The notes beneath the pieces are model-generated. The model made no database searches and had not been told where the DNA came from. It worked only from the letters and a program-made list of their open reading frames with translations. Below, piece after piece: positions 11,401 to 22,400 of a stretch of DNA of 64,000 bases. How positions within the stretch are numbered: position 1 is the first letter of the stretch; each line of letters starts with the position of its first letter. Source of the DNA: Tieghemiomyces parasiticus. Its lineage: Eukaryota > Kickxellomycota > Dimargaritomycetes > Dimargaritales > Dimargaritaceae. The DNA lies in contig JANBPT010000022.1 in the NCBI GenBank assembly GCA_027575765.1, forward strand, positions 1 to 64,000. The letters are read 5' to 3'. The position numbers were made by a program, and so were the translations under genes.

Positions 11401-13055
11401 TCAGGCCCCGACGGTGTTGGGTGGGCGGTTGCGCTGGACAGGTCCGCAGCGGCCGGCTTGGGTTCGACGGCGGTGGCTTCCGTCGGCGGGAGACGTACGG
11501 AGGAGGTCCGGCGGCGAATAGCGACCGGGGCCAGGACGGGAGGTGAATCGGTCGACTGGGCTTCGCTTGGACCAGCGACCGAGCCGCTAACCTTGCGCTG
11601 GCGACCACGGCTTCGCGGCCGAGTGGGACAGGCGGCGTGCCGGGGGTGTGTGGTCCGACACTCCGGACAGGGCGACCGAAGATCGGCGGAACCCGCCCGG
11701 CCGGGTGGCGAGGAGCTATGGCCCGCTTCGCCAATGACCTCAGTGCCCCGCCCATCCTCATCCGGGAGTGAGGCCCGGGACCGGGTTCGGCGGGCGTGGG
11801 CGGAACGATGTCCATCGCCGCTCGGTGGGGTCGCTCCCGCCGCCGGGGAGGCGGCTGTAATCCCCAGGGACGTACCGGCTAATGTCTTGGTTATCGTTTT
11901 GATTGACGCGGCGAGGGCCGGTGGGTCAGGTTCAGGGCAACCCAGTAGGGTATCCAGCTCGGCCAGGTTCACCAGTTCCGCCAATGGGCCTGCCGCCAGA
12001 AACTCGCGCAGACGCTTACCGCTCTGCACCGCCCGGCCGGTTACAAAGGCCGCCTGGCTCGCACTCAAGCCGAGTCGACGGGCCTGCCGAAACTCGCTGC
12101 GGCCCGGGGAGGTGAGCAAAAACTTAAAGTGGAAGTGTTTCTTGGTACGGTAGTAGAAGAGCACGCACTGAGTCACCGTCTTGCTCCCCACGAAACGGGC
12201 AATCTTGCCAAAGCGCTTGGGATAGGTCAGGTATTTGCGGATGAACACGTCGCTCTCGGTGTGGGTCCAGGGTCCCGCGCTGGTCTCGGCCAGCGGGGCC
12301 TTCAGGCAATAGTAGGATATAGGGTCGCGCACCAAGCCGTTAGTGTTGTGGTAGAGGAAACGTTCCCTCTCGGCCGGATCGAGGATCATGTTTGGGATCA
12401 CGGCAGCTGTACGCGAGGATCGCACGTCTGGGTTGTGCATCTCCTCGTGCTCTAGAGATTGGATAATCTCCATCAGCTCGGCCTCGCTGCGCACGGCGTC
12501 GCTGCTGAAGACGCCCCCACCAGAGGTGTGGCGCCGCTTCTGGCGGGTCACGGTAGTGGTGGTTCCCAGATGAAGTGTCGTCGTGGGTGTGGCGGTTGTG
12601 GAAGTAGAGGGCCCACCGTCGGCCGGGGTTGTGTGGCGCGGCGACAGGTGGGTAGGCGCACCGGCTGGCTCTACGGACGAGGTACGGCTACTGTTTCGGG
12701 CCTCCAGCGTCCGCTGCCAGTTTTCGTACAGGCTGCGGAACTGGCGTTTAAGGCCCAACTCCTTCGTTCTTAGCGCCCGCCGCTGGGCGGCCAGGTACGT
12801 GGCTAGCTTTGGGGCGCAATCCGCATGGCGTTCAACGTTTGTCTGGTAGAATGAGTAATCGCTTATGTGCCAAGGTTTTGGTACTGGCGCCTCGGTGGTG
12901 ACAATGGGCGCGACAGTCTCACCGGCATGGTGGGCAGCGATGGCGCGGCGGTGGTTATCCTCATAGACTGCTTCAGACCACGGTGCCAGCGCACCCGAAT
13001 GGGGATCCGCGTGGCGGGCCTCAAGGATGTGCCGAACAGCGGCCTCGGCGAGCAT
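8481..13055 (-). CDS. SNT1: SNT1/NCoR-like SANT-domain corepressor (Set3-type deacetylase complex)
   Basis: A 1524-residue nuclear protein with three SANT/Myb-like domains. SANT1 (about 262-312) starts WTHTESDVF and contains the 'RFGKIA..VGSKTV.QCV.FYY..KK' core typical of Snt1 and NCoR/SMRT. SANT2 is at about 662-708 (WTDMDRVLAVEGY...). SANT3 is at about 925-972 (YWSVAEKAYFLTYLAQVGKHW...). A conserved basic N-terminal region (about 80-120) and an 'RDPISYYCLKAPL' segment precede SANT1. In yeast, Snt1 is the scaffold of the Set3/Hos2 histone deacetylase complex; NCoR/SMRT play the same role with HDAC3. Linkers are Pro/Ser/Thr-rich, and the last 350 residues are a Tyr/Pro/His/Ser-rich disordered tail. 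The ATG at 13055 is the first in frame, but the frame stays open for at least 25 codons upstream, so a 5' exon is possible. Confidence 0.85.
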   Translation of the reverse strand: MLAEAAVRHILEARHADPHSGALAPWSEAVYEDNHRRAIAAHHAGETVAPIVTTEAPVPKPWHISDYSFYQTNVERHADCAPKLATYLAAQRRALRTKELGLKRQFRSLYENWQRTLEARNSSRTSSVEPAGAPTHLSPRHTTPADGGPSTSTTATPTTTLHLGTTTTVTRQKRRHTSGGGVFSSDAVRSEAELMEIIQSLEHEEMHNPDVRSSRTAAVIPNMILDPAERERFLYHNTNGLVRDPISYYCLKAPLAETSAGPWTHTESDVFIRKYLTYPKRFGKIARFVGSKTVTQCVLFYYRTKKHFHFKFLLTSPGRSEFRQARRLGLSASQAAFVTGRAVQSGKRLREFLAAGPLAELVNLAELDTLLGCPEPDPPALAASIKTITKTLAGTSLGITAASPAAGATPPSGDGHRSAHARRTRSRASLPDEDGRGTEVIGEAGHSSSPPGRAGSADLRSPCPECRTTHPRHAACPTRPRSRGRQRKVSGSVAGPSEAQSTDSPPVLAPVAIRRRTSSVRLPPTEATAVEPKPAAADLSSATAHPTPSGPEESTPGSAVGRLEPISERPTLTNRRRAATIEPERSAPLLSPPPHLVHPTSPQLPTAVTPDMATPGLPAPVPDLGSPDHPLSPSPSALAIPPTTPSDDLSSPTLTSPGTSIARWTDMDRVLAVEGYRQHGRDFEAVARMVRTKTEDQCRNFYHNYRRKYGAEAFQNPPDWFSAARLQAAQARVAHLPPVAAQPAGETIHTRRASSLELVPGSRDDLGSLSSPSLSATRPSLTDSADLIANVDSTTIMAQGQRAVRTDSVPDLSLSPVLDTAQAPEVELAAGVGAVVFRTTEETTAELVGPMDDTVNPTTIVASPAPIPVSPAETSTAEPAAEQEISVPVPITSPMVKEEVTLAPTIAVAQEASVVVPSRKPHYSSYWSVAEKAYFLTYLAQVGKHWDQIAALLKSKTAIQVRNYFQNNQERLNLNQIVEDRERAVSEAPVTGAPAPAITAAAVVSPVMAGLASQPPPIPIAAAAVPTPAVGPKKRTYTKTHPRWSAGDTKGKTSPIGVPAHVPALSDADMADVCSAPIPHQPTSYDPAGSIVSLPSATRVTRIDALLNNPTDEEDAANWKASALMDWFATPAVTEPSSFTVPAAPPAGVSAQPVDLAPLSPLIPSPPPMASPPIRRLTVADLTSTHDHGQQAYSTPGHLHAVATSSPVPFPDPTAYARSAFTPNAGTTPPVGYGASGTPGTPNPYPHAGTHSAFHAAGSTPVYPPTGSFYPPEPSSTPVTSYVTPSYPTHAAVPGAYPPVGHFSPSARESALPPQAPSQLAPANDTPVYNSMTQPSPLPSYPPPSPYGGGYPGPTHHRAESATHYGYPPAETRGTTYSASPHPTVAAPPPVTHSTSPYHETAYHPSRRLSSAASSGSYHASPSPAAEYGFVSHAHLPATRTHPHHPSTPVASEAYAGTYYQPSAAAYAVPPGSGGPPPLGRPSVTAHASGIHPHAHPHQYAQQPPHNHGYPPPSSGPNNYYPSN

Positions 13056-13798
13056 AGGGTGGGTAGGGACGATGGGCGCTTGGAAATAGATTAAGTAGGT
13101 TGATGTTTTACTATTGGGCTCAAGGCAACTGAACTGTATGTGTGAATCCCGCGTGTGCTAACAATGGCTTGGGGTTCGGTGGAAATCTTACGGCGGACCA
13201 TTTGATGGGAATGCCAGCGGCTATAACACTATACCTTAGCCAGGCCTCCGTTGACGCGTTGGGCATATACTTTCAATAGCTAGGGGCATAGCCTCCCGCC
13301 TTCTCCCGCCCTGCCCTGCAGTTGTCACTACTAATGGTATTTGGAGGCGGCTCCTAGCACTACAGCATTGCCCCGTGCTCACCCGGACTGAACTAGGGCA
13401 CCGTGGCATGCCCCTCAGGATGGTTAAAATGACTGTATGAAAGTATTAAACTTAACTATAACTACACCAGACTTCTGTTATACTACGAGGCCAAGGGGCA
13501 TTTATTTCTCTCCAACCGAAGGGGCGTATATGGAGTAGAGGCAGCCGGAATGGGTTAACTTCCGCGTGCTTCGCAGCGAACAACGGCCCCCCTCGGAAGG
13601 TGTATTAACCGCATGTGGGACGACAGAGCGGTGGAATCCGAACAGGTTAAAGAAGCGGGGGGAAAAAAAGAAGGGAAAAATCCAGTAGGCGAACGAGTAA
13701 AACGGACTGGGAGGGGATGCCACTTTGAGTGGACAGGTGGCGGGGCTCTAGAGTCCCTCCCTCTAAGGATGTGGAACAGGACACAAATCCTACAGTTT
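13056..13798. other. Intergenic region between SNT1 and the 14-3-3 gene
   Basis: Two tandem minus-strand genes flank this spacer, so it holds the 14-3-3 terminator and the SNT1 promoter. One ACGCGT hexamer is at 13254..13259. A 73-codon minus ORF (13502..13723) has no features of a real protein. Confidence 0.45.
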
Positions 13799-15014
13799 TT
13801 ACTCGGCCTTGACGGCGGGGGTCTCCTCCTCGGTGGCAGCGGGAGCGGCCGCCTCAGCAGCGGGCTCGGCCTCCTCGCTGGGCTTGTCGGTAGGCTCATG
13901 CATGTCCGACGTCCAGAGGGTCAGGTTGTCACGGAGCAACTGCATGATGAGGGTGGAGTCCTTGTACGACTCTTCGCTCAAAGTGTCGAGCTCAGCGATG
14001 GCATCGTCAAAGGACTGCTTGGCCAGATGGCAGGCGCGGTCGGGCGAGTTGAGGATCTCGTAGTAGAACACCGAGAAGTTGAGGGCCAGACCCAGACGGA
14101 TGGGGTGGGTGGGGGCCAGCTCGGTGACGGCGATATCGGTGGCAGAGGCGTAGGCGGCCAGCGACTGGTCGGCGGCATCCTTGCGCACTTCACCGGTGGA
14201 GAACTCAGCGAGGTAGCGGTAGTAGTCGCCCTTCATCTTGTGGTAGAAGACCTTGGACTCGCCCGTGGCAGCCTGGGGGATCAGGTGGTCGTCGAGGACC
14301 TTGAGGATATCGTGGCAGATGTCGGCCAGCTCCTTCTCAACCTTCTGGCGGTAAGCCTGGATCATGGTCACCTGGGCCTCGTTGCCCTTGCTCTCCTCCT
14401 TCTGCTCGATGGAGGACACGATGCGCCACGAGGCACGGCGGGCGCCAATCACGTTCTTGTAGGCCACCGACAGAAGGTTGCGCTCCTCGATAGAGAGCTC
14501 AGTGCCCTCGGCGGCCACCTTCTTCATGTTGTCGACCATCTCTGTGGGTGAAAAAAGGGGGTGCGTGGTAAAAACGGATGAGTTAGTCAGAGGCCGGCGA
14601 TGTTCTCGGAGGCTAGTAGCCATACACGAAGGGTGAGGCGGGCGAGAGCCCCTGGCCGCGCGCTGTGGTACGCAGATGCGCGGGGATGGGGTATTGCGCC
14701 CAAAGCAGTACGCAGACGGCTCGCTCAGTAGGGCGGGGAACCGAGATGCTGACGCCTCGGGCTATGGACCCTCAAGTAAGCGGCTTGTCGCGCTCAGAGA
14801 CGTCGCGAGCCTGGCTTAGCAATCAGCCAGAATATGGGTGTAAATCAAGCAGGTGGTAGCGATGATGACCCGCCCCACGCACTCCGACAGGGGGGTCCTG
14901 TCCAAAGGTTCGGTAACAAAAAGGCCAACACAAAATAGATTGGCACGTACCATCGTAACGCTCGGCCTGCTCGGCGAGCTTGGCCATGTAGACGGCTTCG
15001 GCACGGGGCTCCAT
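13799..15014 (-). CDS. BMH1: 14-3-3 phosphoserine-binding protein
   Basis: A two-exon gene for a 268-residue 14-3-3 protein, the dimeric adaptor that binds phosphoserine/phosphothreonine motifs and controls signalling, the cell cycle and metabolism. Exon 1 (15014..14951) encodes the dimer-interface start '[13 protein letters not shown]'. A 409-base intron (14950..14542, GTACGT...CCACAG) splits the next Glu codon (G/AG). Exon 2 (14541..13799) resumes at 'MVDNMKKVA'. Splicing restores the invariant 'ERYDEMV.NMKKVA' order. Family landmarks follow: [19 protein letters not shown], the [14 protein letters not shown] helix with the Lys/Arg/Tyr phosphate pocket, [15 protein letters not shown], and 'DNLTLWTSD'. 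The tail (about 235-268) is Glu/Ala-rich and variable, as in fungal Bmh proteins. The ATG at 14539 alone would lose helix 1, so the upstream exon is preferred. Confidence 0.95.
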
Positions 15015-18000
15015 TGCGGTAAGTTTATGGGTGCGGCGGGGGAGATGAGAGAGATAAGGGGATAAAGGAAGGTAGGCAGAGGCCTAGAGATGAGCGATCG
15101 TAAGTGGCACGCGTGAACGAAAACGAGACGGAAGAGAGAAGGGATGGAGAGGATAGGCGGGGAAGACCAGGATGTTAAAAAAAGGGTAGATGCCAAAGAG
15201 TGAAGGGGAGGGGTGCAGCCACCGCTAGGACCCAGCCAAATTATGAAGGGAGGGGAGACACACTAGGGCGCAGGCGCTCTCCAAGGCTAGTCGTGGTGCT
15301 ACAGGCGGGGTGAGGAGTGCTGACGGGCGCGTCACTCTCCCCTCCCACCACCTTCTTTCTATTAGCCCAGCAACGGCTGAGATTCGAGGGTTGGCGCTAC
15401 CGACCGGCTGTCTGGGCCCCCGCCCCGTACTTCGCTCCCCCGTCCCCAGTTGTCCATACGACAGGCCCCATTTTTTTTGGTCCCACGGCGGAATGAATTT
15501 ACTACTGTTCCTCCCCATCCCAGGGGCCCTGTCTGATCCCACGCAGGACTGCCACGGCTTGCGGCTCCGTGCCTAGACGGGCGGGCGGTAGCGGAGTTCT
15601 GCGCACTACGCAGCCAGAAGTGGGCGACTACGAGGGGGACAGCCCCAGCAGTTTCGTGCTGGGCCTGCGCCATGGCGGACGGCTGGCCATCGTGGTGTGT
15701 AGGGGCTGCTCGCAGCTGATTGGCGGGCCAGGGGCTGATTCGAGATGGGGGGTTGCTAAGGACCGGCCGGCAGCTGGATGGGAGGGAGAGCCAATTTCGG
15801 CCGGCTCTGCGTAGTGCCGGAGTTTACACCCCCCCCCACCACCGTTCCGGCCGGATGTTACGCGAACATGCCTAACGGACAAATTTTTGCCGGCCATCCA
15901 GCCCCAACCTTTCAGGGCCGATGCCAGGAATACTGGGAAAAGCGTGCGTGCCGCATGGCGTTCAGTCGACATACGCCCCCGCTCACCTGGCATGCATTGC
16001 CATCAGTATACGCATACCCTTTCCCTTCGCTCTTCATGGGTCACTAAAAAAATTTTACGACCGCTGCAACGCTGCCTTGGGGATAGGGGACTGTATGCGA
16101 CTGTTACACACATCCACACTACTCGCATAGTGCCCCCCATTCATATCCTTTTCCCACTGGTTCAGTCGTGAGCTGGCACGGGGCGAGGGTGGCTGGACTG
16201 ATAAGGACAAGAGCCGATTTTGATCACCTGATATTAAGTCGCCGACAGTCGACCTAGGCCCAATCGGTGGGAGGAAGGCGACGATGGGAAACGCCTCGTT
16301 GCTATCCCCGCGATTGCGACGTTAAATAAACATCCCTCCATCCTATCCCCGCGATTATGATGACGTGTAGAAGAGCTGGCCCCCGACCTCATAGGCCATC
16401 GGTCACACCAGCGCAGCCACGGGCACAGTCCGAGGCGGATTCAAGGATTGCCCATAGTGCTTGGCTACGGTCCTCAATGCCCAGGGCCTTTGCGCAACAT
16501 AGGCGCAACTAGGACAGGTGCCAACTTCCTCTGGGGTCTGAAAAAAACAACGGCGGGTAGCCTATCTACCAGGTAAGTAGCGGCAGATACATGCTCAATG
16601 TACTATATAGGCAAGAGGTAGCTGCGTAGCCGTTAGGAGCATATCTAAAGATGACCAGTGGAGTTCCGGATTTCCCGAGTAAGCCGCCAGAACGGCCGAA
16701 ACCCGGGCTTCAAGATAAATGTGACTACAGGTTGGCCCTGCTTTTACCCCGTGGTAGAGCAGGTAGGTTGTTTCTAATTGGGCTAGTCCCACTTGGACGC
16801 GGCCCAACCAAACACGCGTTTGTATATTAAATTCACACTAAATTTCCATTAGGCAGGCTGCTGGCTTTGTCAACTGAACACAGCCCATTATACGGGATTT
16901 ATTGTGAAGCGTGGTCCTTTGAACATGTCGGTGCTTCGACCAAGCATTCCGCATAGGTTACAGTTTTACTCAGTTGGAAAAAGTGCCACTAGTTACTAGG
17001 TACATTATCAGTGAGTGTGACGTCGGAGCGACTAAAGACTTACCAACCCATGCGTACTCTGCCCGCTCCGGATAACAGGCTGCCGGCGGCACTCCAATCG
17101 ATGCCAGCCGAAGGTTTAGAGGCTAGAAGGTGCTCTAAGCGGTGCATCATACGCTGTCGGAGCCACCGTCCCCTTAGTTAATCAGGTCAAACGACACTCG
17201 TTACCACGGCTGGATCCCAAGCATCCCTCTAGGAACAGGTTAGGGTGCAGGGGTAGTGTCAAATGGACACCGTCTCCTACTGCTCAGGAATACTGCTTTA
17301 CGCACAGGGTCAAAAGATATTATGACACGTGTCCAGGGGCCCTGCTCGTTATGGGTCGGAGTGATCAAGCGGCTCAAGGCTAACCGGTTATTTCATCTGG
17401 CCTAAAGCCGGGGTAGCTTCCCGTTGATAAGCTATCCCCAGCGACCCAAGACACTGGCGCAGACTGGGTAGCCGAGCCGACGTACCCAGCGCCTTGGTAA
17501 AGCGACTTGCGTTCGCTTCCGGGAGGAGGAAGCAGGCGGGTGCCGCTGGGGCTGACTGAGCATGGAGGGGGAGGACGGTTTACGAGGCCGACCAGGCAGC
17601 AGCCCCCATTGTCTTCGCCAGTTCCCTGGTGCATCGGGGGGGGGGGTATACCCTTGCCTCCTACCTCGGATAGATATGAGTGGTTACTATAGCTACGATG
17701 ACATGTGCATCACCACCCGGGGCAGGTCTGATGCGGTCTCCCGCAATGATGTAAGGTGGGATAAAGGCGGTAGGTGCAGTCGAGTAGGGCCGGCGCTACA
17801 CCCCTCGCCGGGCCAAAACCGCTAAACGAGCATGGAGTTGTCCTGCATGTGAGGTGGCAATACGTCAAGGAGCACATAATCGTAGCGACCTACCTACATG
17901 TGCCTTGCAGGGTCTTTATAGGGATCAACCGCCTCTTCACCCAGGGGAAGGCCCTGTCCATTGGCCAGCCTCACCCAGATCGGCTGACACTTGGGATATT

Positions 18001-19412
18001 GTTGGGCTGCCTAATGGGGTTATCGCAGAGTGCCCCAACCTATAAACAGAGGCGGTCGTGGGGTCCTTGGCCTGGTCATCCCGCCCTTCCCTCATATCAT
18101 CCGCTCCGCTAGCCACATTCCGTGCAGGCGAGATAGGCCGGCCCCTATACTGCAATCCAACCGCGTAAAGCGGACGAAAACGCAAGGCTAGCTAGTCGAG
18201 CTTTAAATCGAACCGAGAGCCATCAACGGGAGACCCGCATTTATCGCATAGGCGCAGCCGGGCCGCATATAATAGGGTGGTCTACTGCCAAGTGTTCTCT
18301 CTCGATCGTGCCGGTGGGGCCGTGTCGGTAAAAGGCACCACGTTCGACCGCACTGGGCTGCTCTAACGGTTGTAAGATCCGGCCAGTCACAACGTGCGTC
18401 ATATATAGTGAGCCGCCCCTCCCTTTACCTTCGCCCAATTTTTGGCACCCTCCTTCTTTTCATGACGATTCCTATTCGTGTTAGCTCATTTCTGTTGCTA
18501 TAACCCATCGCCTCGGTCGATTCCCTCGGCCTCCACTTTACTCGACGGCCTGTGCCCTTGCACCCAACGCCATCTATTCGCGCGTGCTTTCACTCGGCGC
18601 CACTGCTCTCTGTTACGGTCGAAGAGCCAGGCGAAACCTCCCTCTCACTGTGACGTTACACGTCACAACCCTTGCACCCTCTCTCCTCTCGCCTCCATCA
18701 CCTTAACCACCACGCAGTTTTTTTTGTCGCCACCCCCAACCACCCCCTCGCCTCTACCTTCTATCCTGTTAGCCGGGACAACCGGCGTTTCGGTTCTACT
18801 GCGTACTGTAATCCCCGTACCGCCGCGCGGTCGAAGCCACCCGCCCTCCCGCCTCCCCACAGGACCCCTTGTGTCACCCTTTACCGTCAGTATCTCTCCT
18901 TTTACTCTTGTCACGTTCGAGCCTTCTCTCCCGTACTGGTAAACCAAGCCCCTTCTGTGCACATATATATAGATATAACCTACTCGTTCCAGGGTCTTGT
19001 CCCTGAACTCACTCACCGACTTGGCCGTCCGTTGGTAGCCGCTTTCCCGTTTTGACACCCGTGGTCGAGGCTAAATGGCCAGAACATCTGCTCTCCTCTA
19101 CGCTTGCTGCCGATTTCGCTTCATAAATCACGCCACTCAGCCCCCCACACCGCGCACTCGCCCAAATTATTTTTGACCTATCTTGTTACCCCCTCTCTTA
19201 TTTTATTTTGGTTCCTGGGAGCCGACCGGCCTTGGCTCCGCTAATTAGTATTGTCGGCTGCACCCGCGAGCCACACTGCCTACCTGTACTTTCAGTACGA
19301 GCGTAGCTGTTTATTTGCCTTCGCTCGGTCTGCCCGATGGCCACGACCAGCTAACGACCTTTTCCGCCTAGCCCCCGCACCCACCACGCATCTTTCTACC
19401 CGTGTTGTCTTT
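15015..19412. other. 4.4 kb divergent intergenic region
   Basis: This lies between the 14-3-3 gene (-) and the lipase gene (+). Short ORFs are present on both strands but show no domain or consistent codon pattern. The last kilobase (about 18470..19240) is strikingly pyrimidine-rich on the + strand, a pattern common in promoters and 5' leaders of expressed fungal genes. A TATATATAG stretch lies near 18963..18971. I found no tRNA-like hairpins; B-box lookalikes near 18345 and 18200 fail base pairing. It may hold an unannotated ncRNA, but I cannot support one. Confidence 0.4.
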
Positions 19413-22400
19413 ATGCCATCCCGGCCTGCGGTGCCACCGAGGGACCATTCCGACGCGGAGCCCGCCGGAATCGACCCGGCAGACCGGGACGGCTCACCGC
19501 TGGCCACCTCGCCCGGGTCGGCCCCCGTGACCGGTCAGGCCCTCAGCGAGCTGTTTCACCATGACCTTCAGCCCACTTTGCTCCACCCGCGGCTGGCCAC
19601 CACTGTTACCGGCGTGTCTACGCTGACCCGCCTCAGTATCCGCGCGCTGGCCACTGTGGTCGAGACGTCCCTGGAAATGGCCCGTCACACCACTGTGGCT
19701 ACCATGGGCACCCCTGAATTTTTGTTAAACACTATCCTGTCCATCGTGCGGTTCCTTCAGGATCAATCTGCTCGCCTCCCGTTAAGCGGCGTGGCCCAGG
19801 GCCTGTGGCAGTTTTCGCGGGCCACCCTGGCCCAACTGCTACCCGCGGGCGTTACTCATCTGGTCCAGATGATCGAGCATGGTACTTCTGTCGGCGCCTA
19901 TGTGGTCTCCAGTACTTACAGCCTAGCAGAACAGTTCACCCAGGCCGGGTTCGAGTTGGCCACCGCAACCACCACTATGGGCCTACGAGGCGCGGAGGAA
20001 TCCGTCCGTCTCATTGACGCCCTCTTCGGCTCCACCGAGACTTCTCGGGCAGTGTCTGCCATTGTTGACCTCATCCGCAAGGAAATCTACGACGACTCGG
20101 ACTTCACCCGTCTGAGCAGCCGCGCGGGCCACTTGGTGGCCTTCAGTTCCCTGGTTAAAGCCCTGACTGCCTTTGCTTGCCTGCAGTGCGTCACCGTCGC
20201 ACGTACCGCCACCCGGTACCGCTTGGCCCTCATCCGGCGCTGCGTGCTTGACACCGACGCCGATACCCCCCCTGACACCGCAATAACCCCATCTGTGGTC
20301 ACCCCCTACGCCGATGCCTGCACCCTGGCCGAGTCGCATGATCCTGTGACTTACTCTCCGACGCGTTCAGAGGAGCGGCCTTTGCCGCACGTGGAACTCG
20401 GCCACATGCGGGAAACCAGCTTCGTGGAGGGCCAACCGGTGGTCCGTGACACCCGTACGTCGTCCGCCCGGAGCGACACAGACGGCACCGATCCGGACCT
20501 GGGCTCCCCAGGTACCGATTCCGACCTGGGCCAGTCCCCTGAATCCGTCCTCCGAGACCTTGAGCATAGTCTGGTGGCACACTTGCGGGCCCGGGATTCC
20601 CGACCCATCAGTCCCGCTGGCAGCGCCCCGGTCAGTGACGATGAGTGGTTCAGCGACAATGATGCCTCTCCAGCTGTTCGGGCGTACCTGTCCCCACCCG
20701 GGTCACCCTGCCCCTTAGCGCGCACCCACACCGCCAATCCGGTGCCGCAACATCGGCCCCACTCTTTACCCGTCCAACCCGTGGCCAAGCGGTCCAAATC
20801 GTTAGGCCAACTTGGCCACCCCGAACCATTCCTCACTTCCAAGCTGACCAGTAGTAACCACTCGCATCGTCGCCACCCTTCGGCCTCCAATTTATTCGCG
20901 GTGTATTATCCGCTACCGCTCCAGTCCGTCCCGCCGACCGCCCCAATGGCCCCCCTCGGCCCCACTCCTCCCCCATTACCACCACGACCTTCCCCTCCTG
21001 CATTACCCGCGCGCCCTCCCCCGCCGGTAACCCCGCTTCCCGCCTCGCCTTCACCTATGGTGGATACCACGACGCCCATCCAGGCCTTCCCGCGGGCCCC
21101 CCTGCTCGACAATATCGCTCGATTTATCCGCTACTCCTCCGCCGCCTATGGCGACCGTTTCATGCGTATCTTTGGCATTAAGCGTCGCGCCGCCGCCAAG
21201 CGCCAGGCTCTGCGTCAGCGCCGCGCCCGACGGGATACACTCGATGATCGTACTATAGCCCACGCAGGATCGCGGGGCAGCCCCGCACCGCACCCGCCGC
21301 GCTCTCGACCGGGCCGGCGCCGGTCTTTCCAACACCATCACCCAATTCTATCCCGATCCAAGCGGACCACTGCTCCCGGTACCCCACGCCAGCGACCTCA
21401 TTGGTTTGACCACGCCAACCACAAGGCCTTTGCCACCCACATCGACCTGCCCTTGGAATCCATCCTTTACTCCTCGTACACCAACCTGGCCTCGCTCTAC
21501 GACGCCCACGTTAAACACCACCGGTCCGTCGACCGGCCGCCGGCCCCGCTTGGCCTACTGGCCACCCTGACACAGACGGTGGGGCCTCAGCTGCCCAAAC
21601 CTAGCATCCACGCCCTGGTGCACTACATCAGCGTCGACCACGACCTGGGCGTCCTCGTCCTCACCTGCCGGGGCACCCTGGGTCTGTCGGATATCCTCAC
21701 GGACCTCTTCTTTCACTACGCCGAGTTTGACCTGCCCTACCCAGATGTGACCCCGCCGGGTGCCGCCCCGCGCCATTACCGTACTCATGCCGGCATGCTA
21801 CAGAGTGCCCGCTTGCTTGCCGAGACCAACTCTCCGGTATTCCGCGAGCTGCGAGAGGCCATGCTAAAGTACCCGACCTACGGCCTGGTGTTTAGCGGCC
21901 ATTCGCTGGGTGGCGGGGTGGCGGCGGTGCTAGCGATCCTGTGGTCCCGGGCCGAGCTGCGTACCCCGCAAGCCGTGGCCGGGTCCGACGCTGGGTACCT
22001 CGCTCAGCTGCGGGCCACCCTGACCAGTGAGAATTGCCCCATATTTACCGAGCGGGATACCGAAACCGTCTTGAGCGTCGATCCGCCGGTGGCGCACCCT
22101 GGCGAAGTTGCAGCTACGCCACGGATCCGCTGGTTCGTCACCTCCGAGGCCTCAGGTTTGCCACCGGGCCGGCCAATCCATTGCATTGCCTACGGCGTCC
22201 CGTGCGTTGGTAGCCTGGACCTGGCCATCTACTGCCGGGGTCTCATCACATCGGTGGCTAATGCGCACGACGTGGTACCCCATCTCTCGCTGGGCCTCCT
22301 CCATGACTTTAAGAACGTGGCCGCTACGCTGGCCAGCGAGAAGGAACCCCTGGCGGAACGGATTGTCCAGCGGGTCCTGCGGACCTTGGTCCGTGAGAAA

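Noticed and set aside
13613..14551. 312-codon plus-strand ORF opposite the 14-3-3 gene
   Set aside because: Antisense to a conserved 14-3-3 exon; no independent features.
18478..18942. 154-codon ORF upstream of the lipase
   Set aside because: It is a product of the pyrimidine-rich promoter strand (Pro/Ser/Thr/Leu only); no conserved features.
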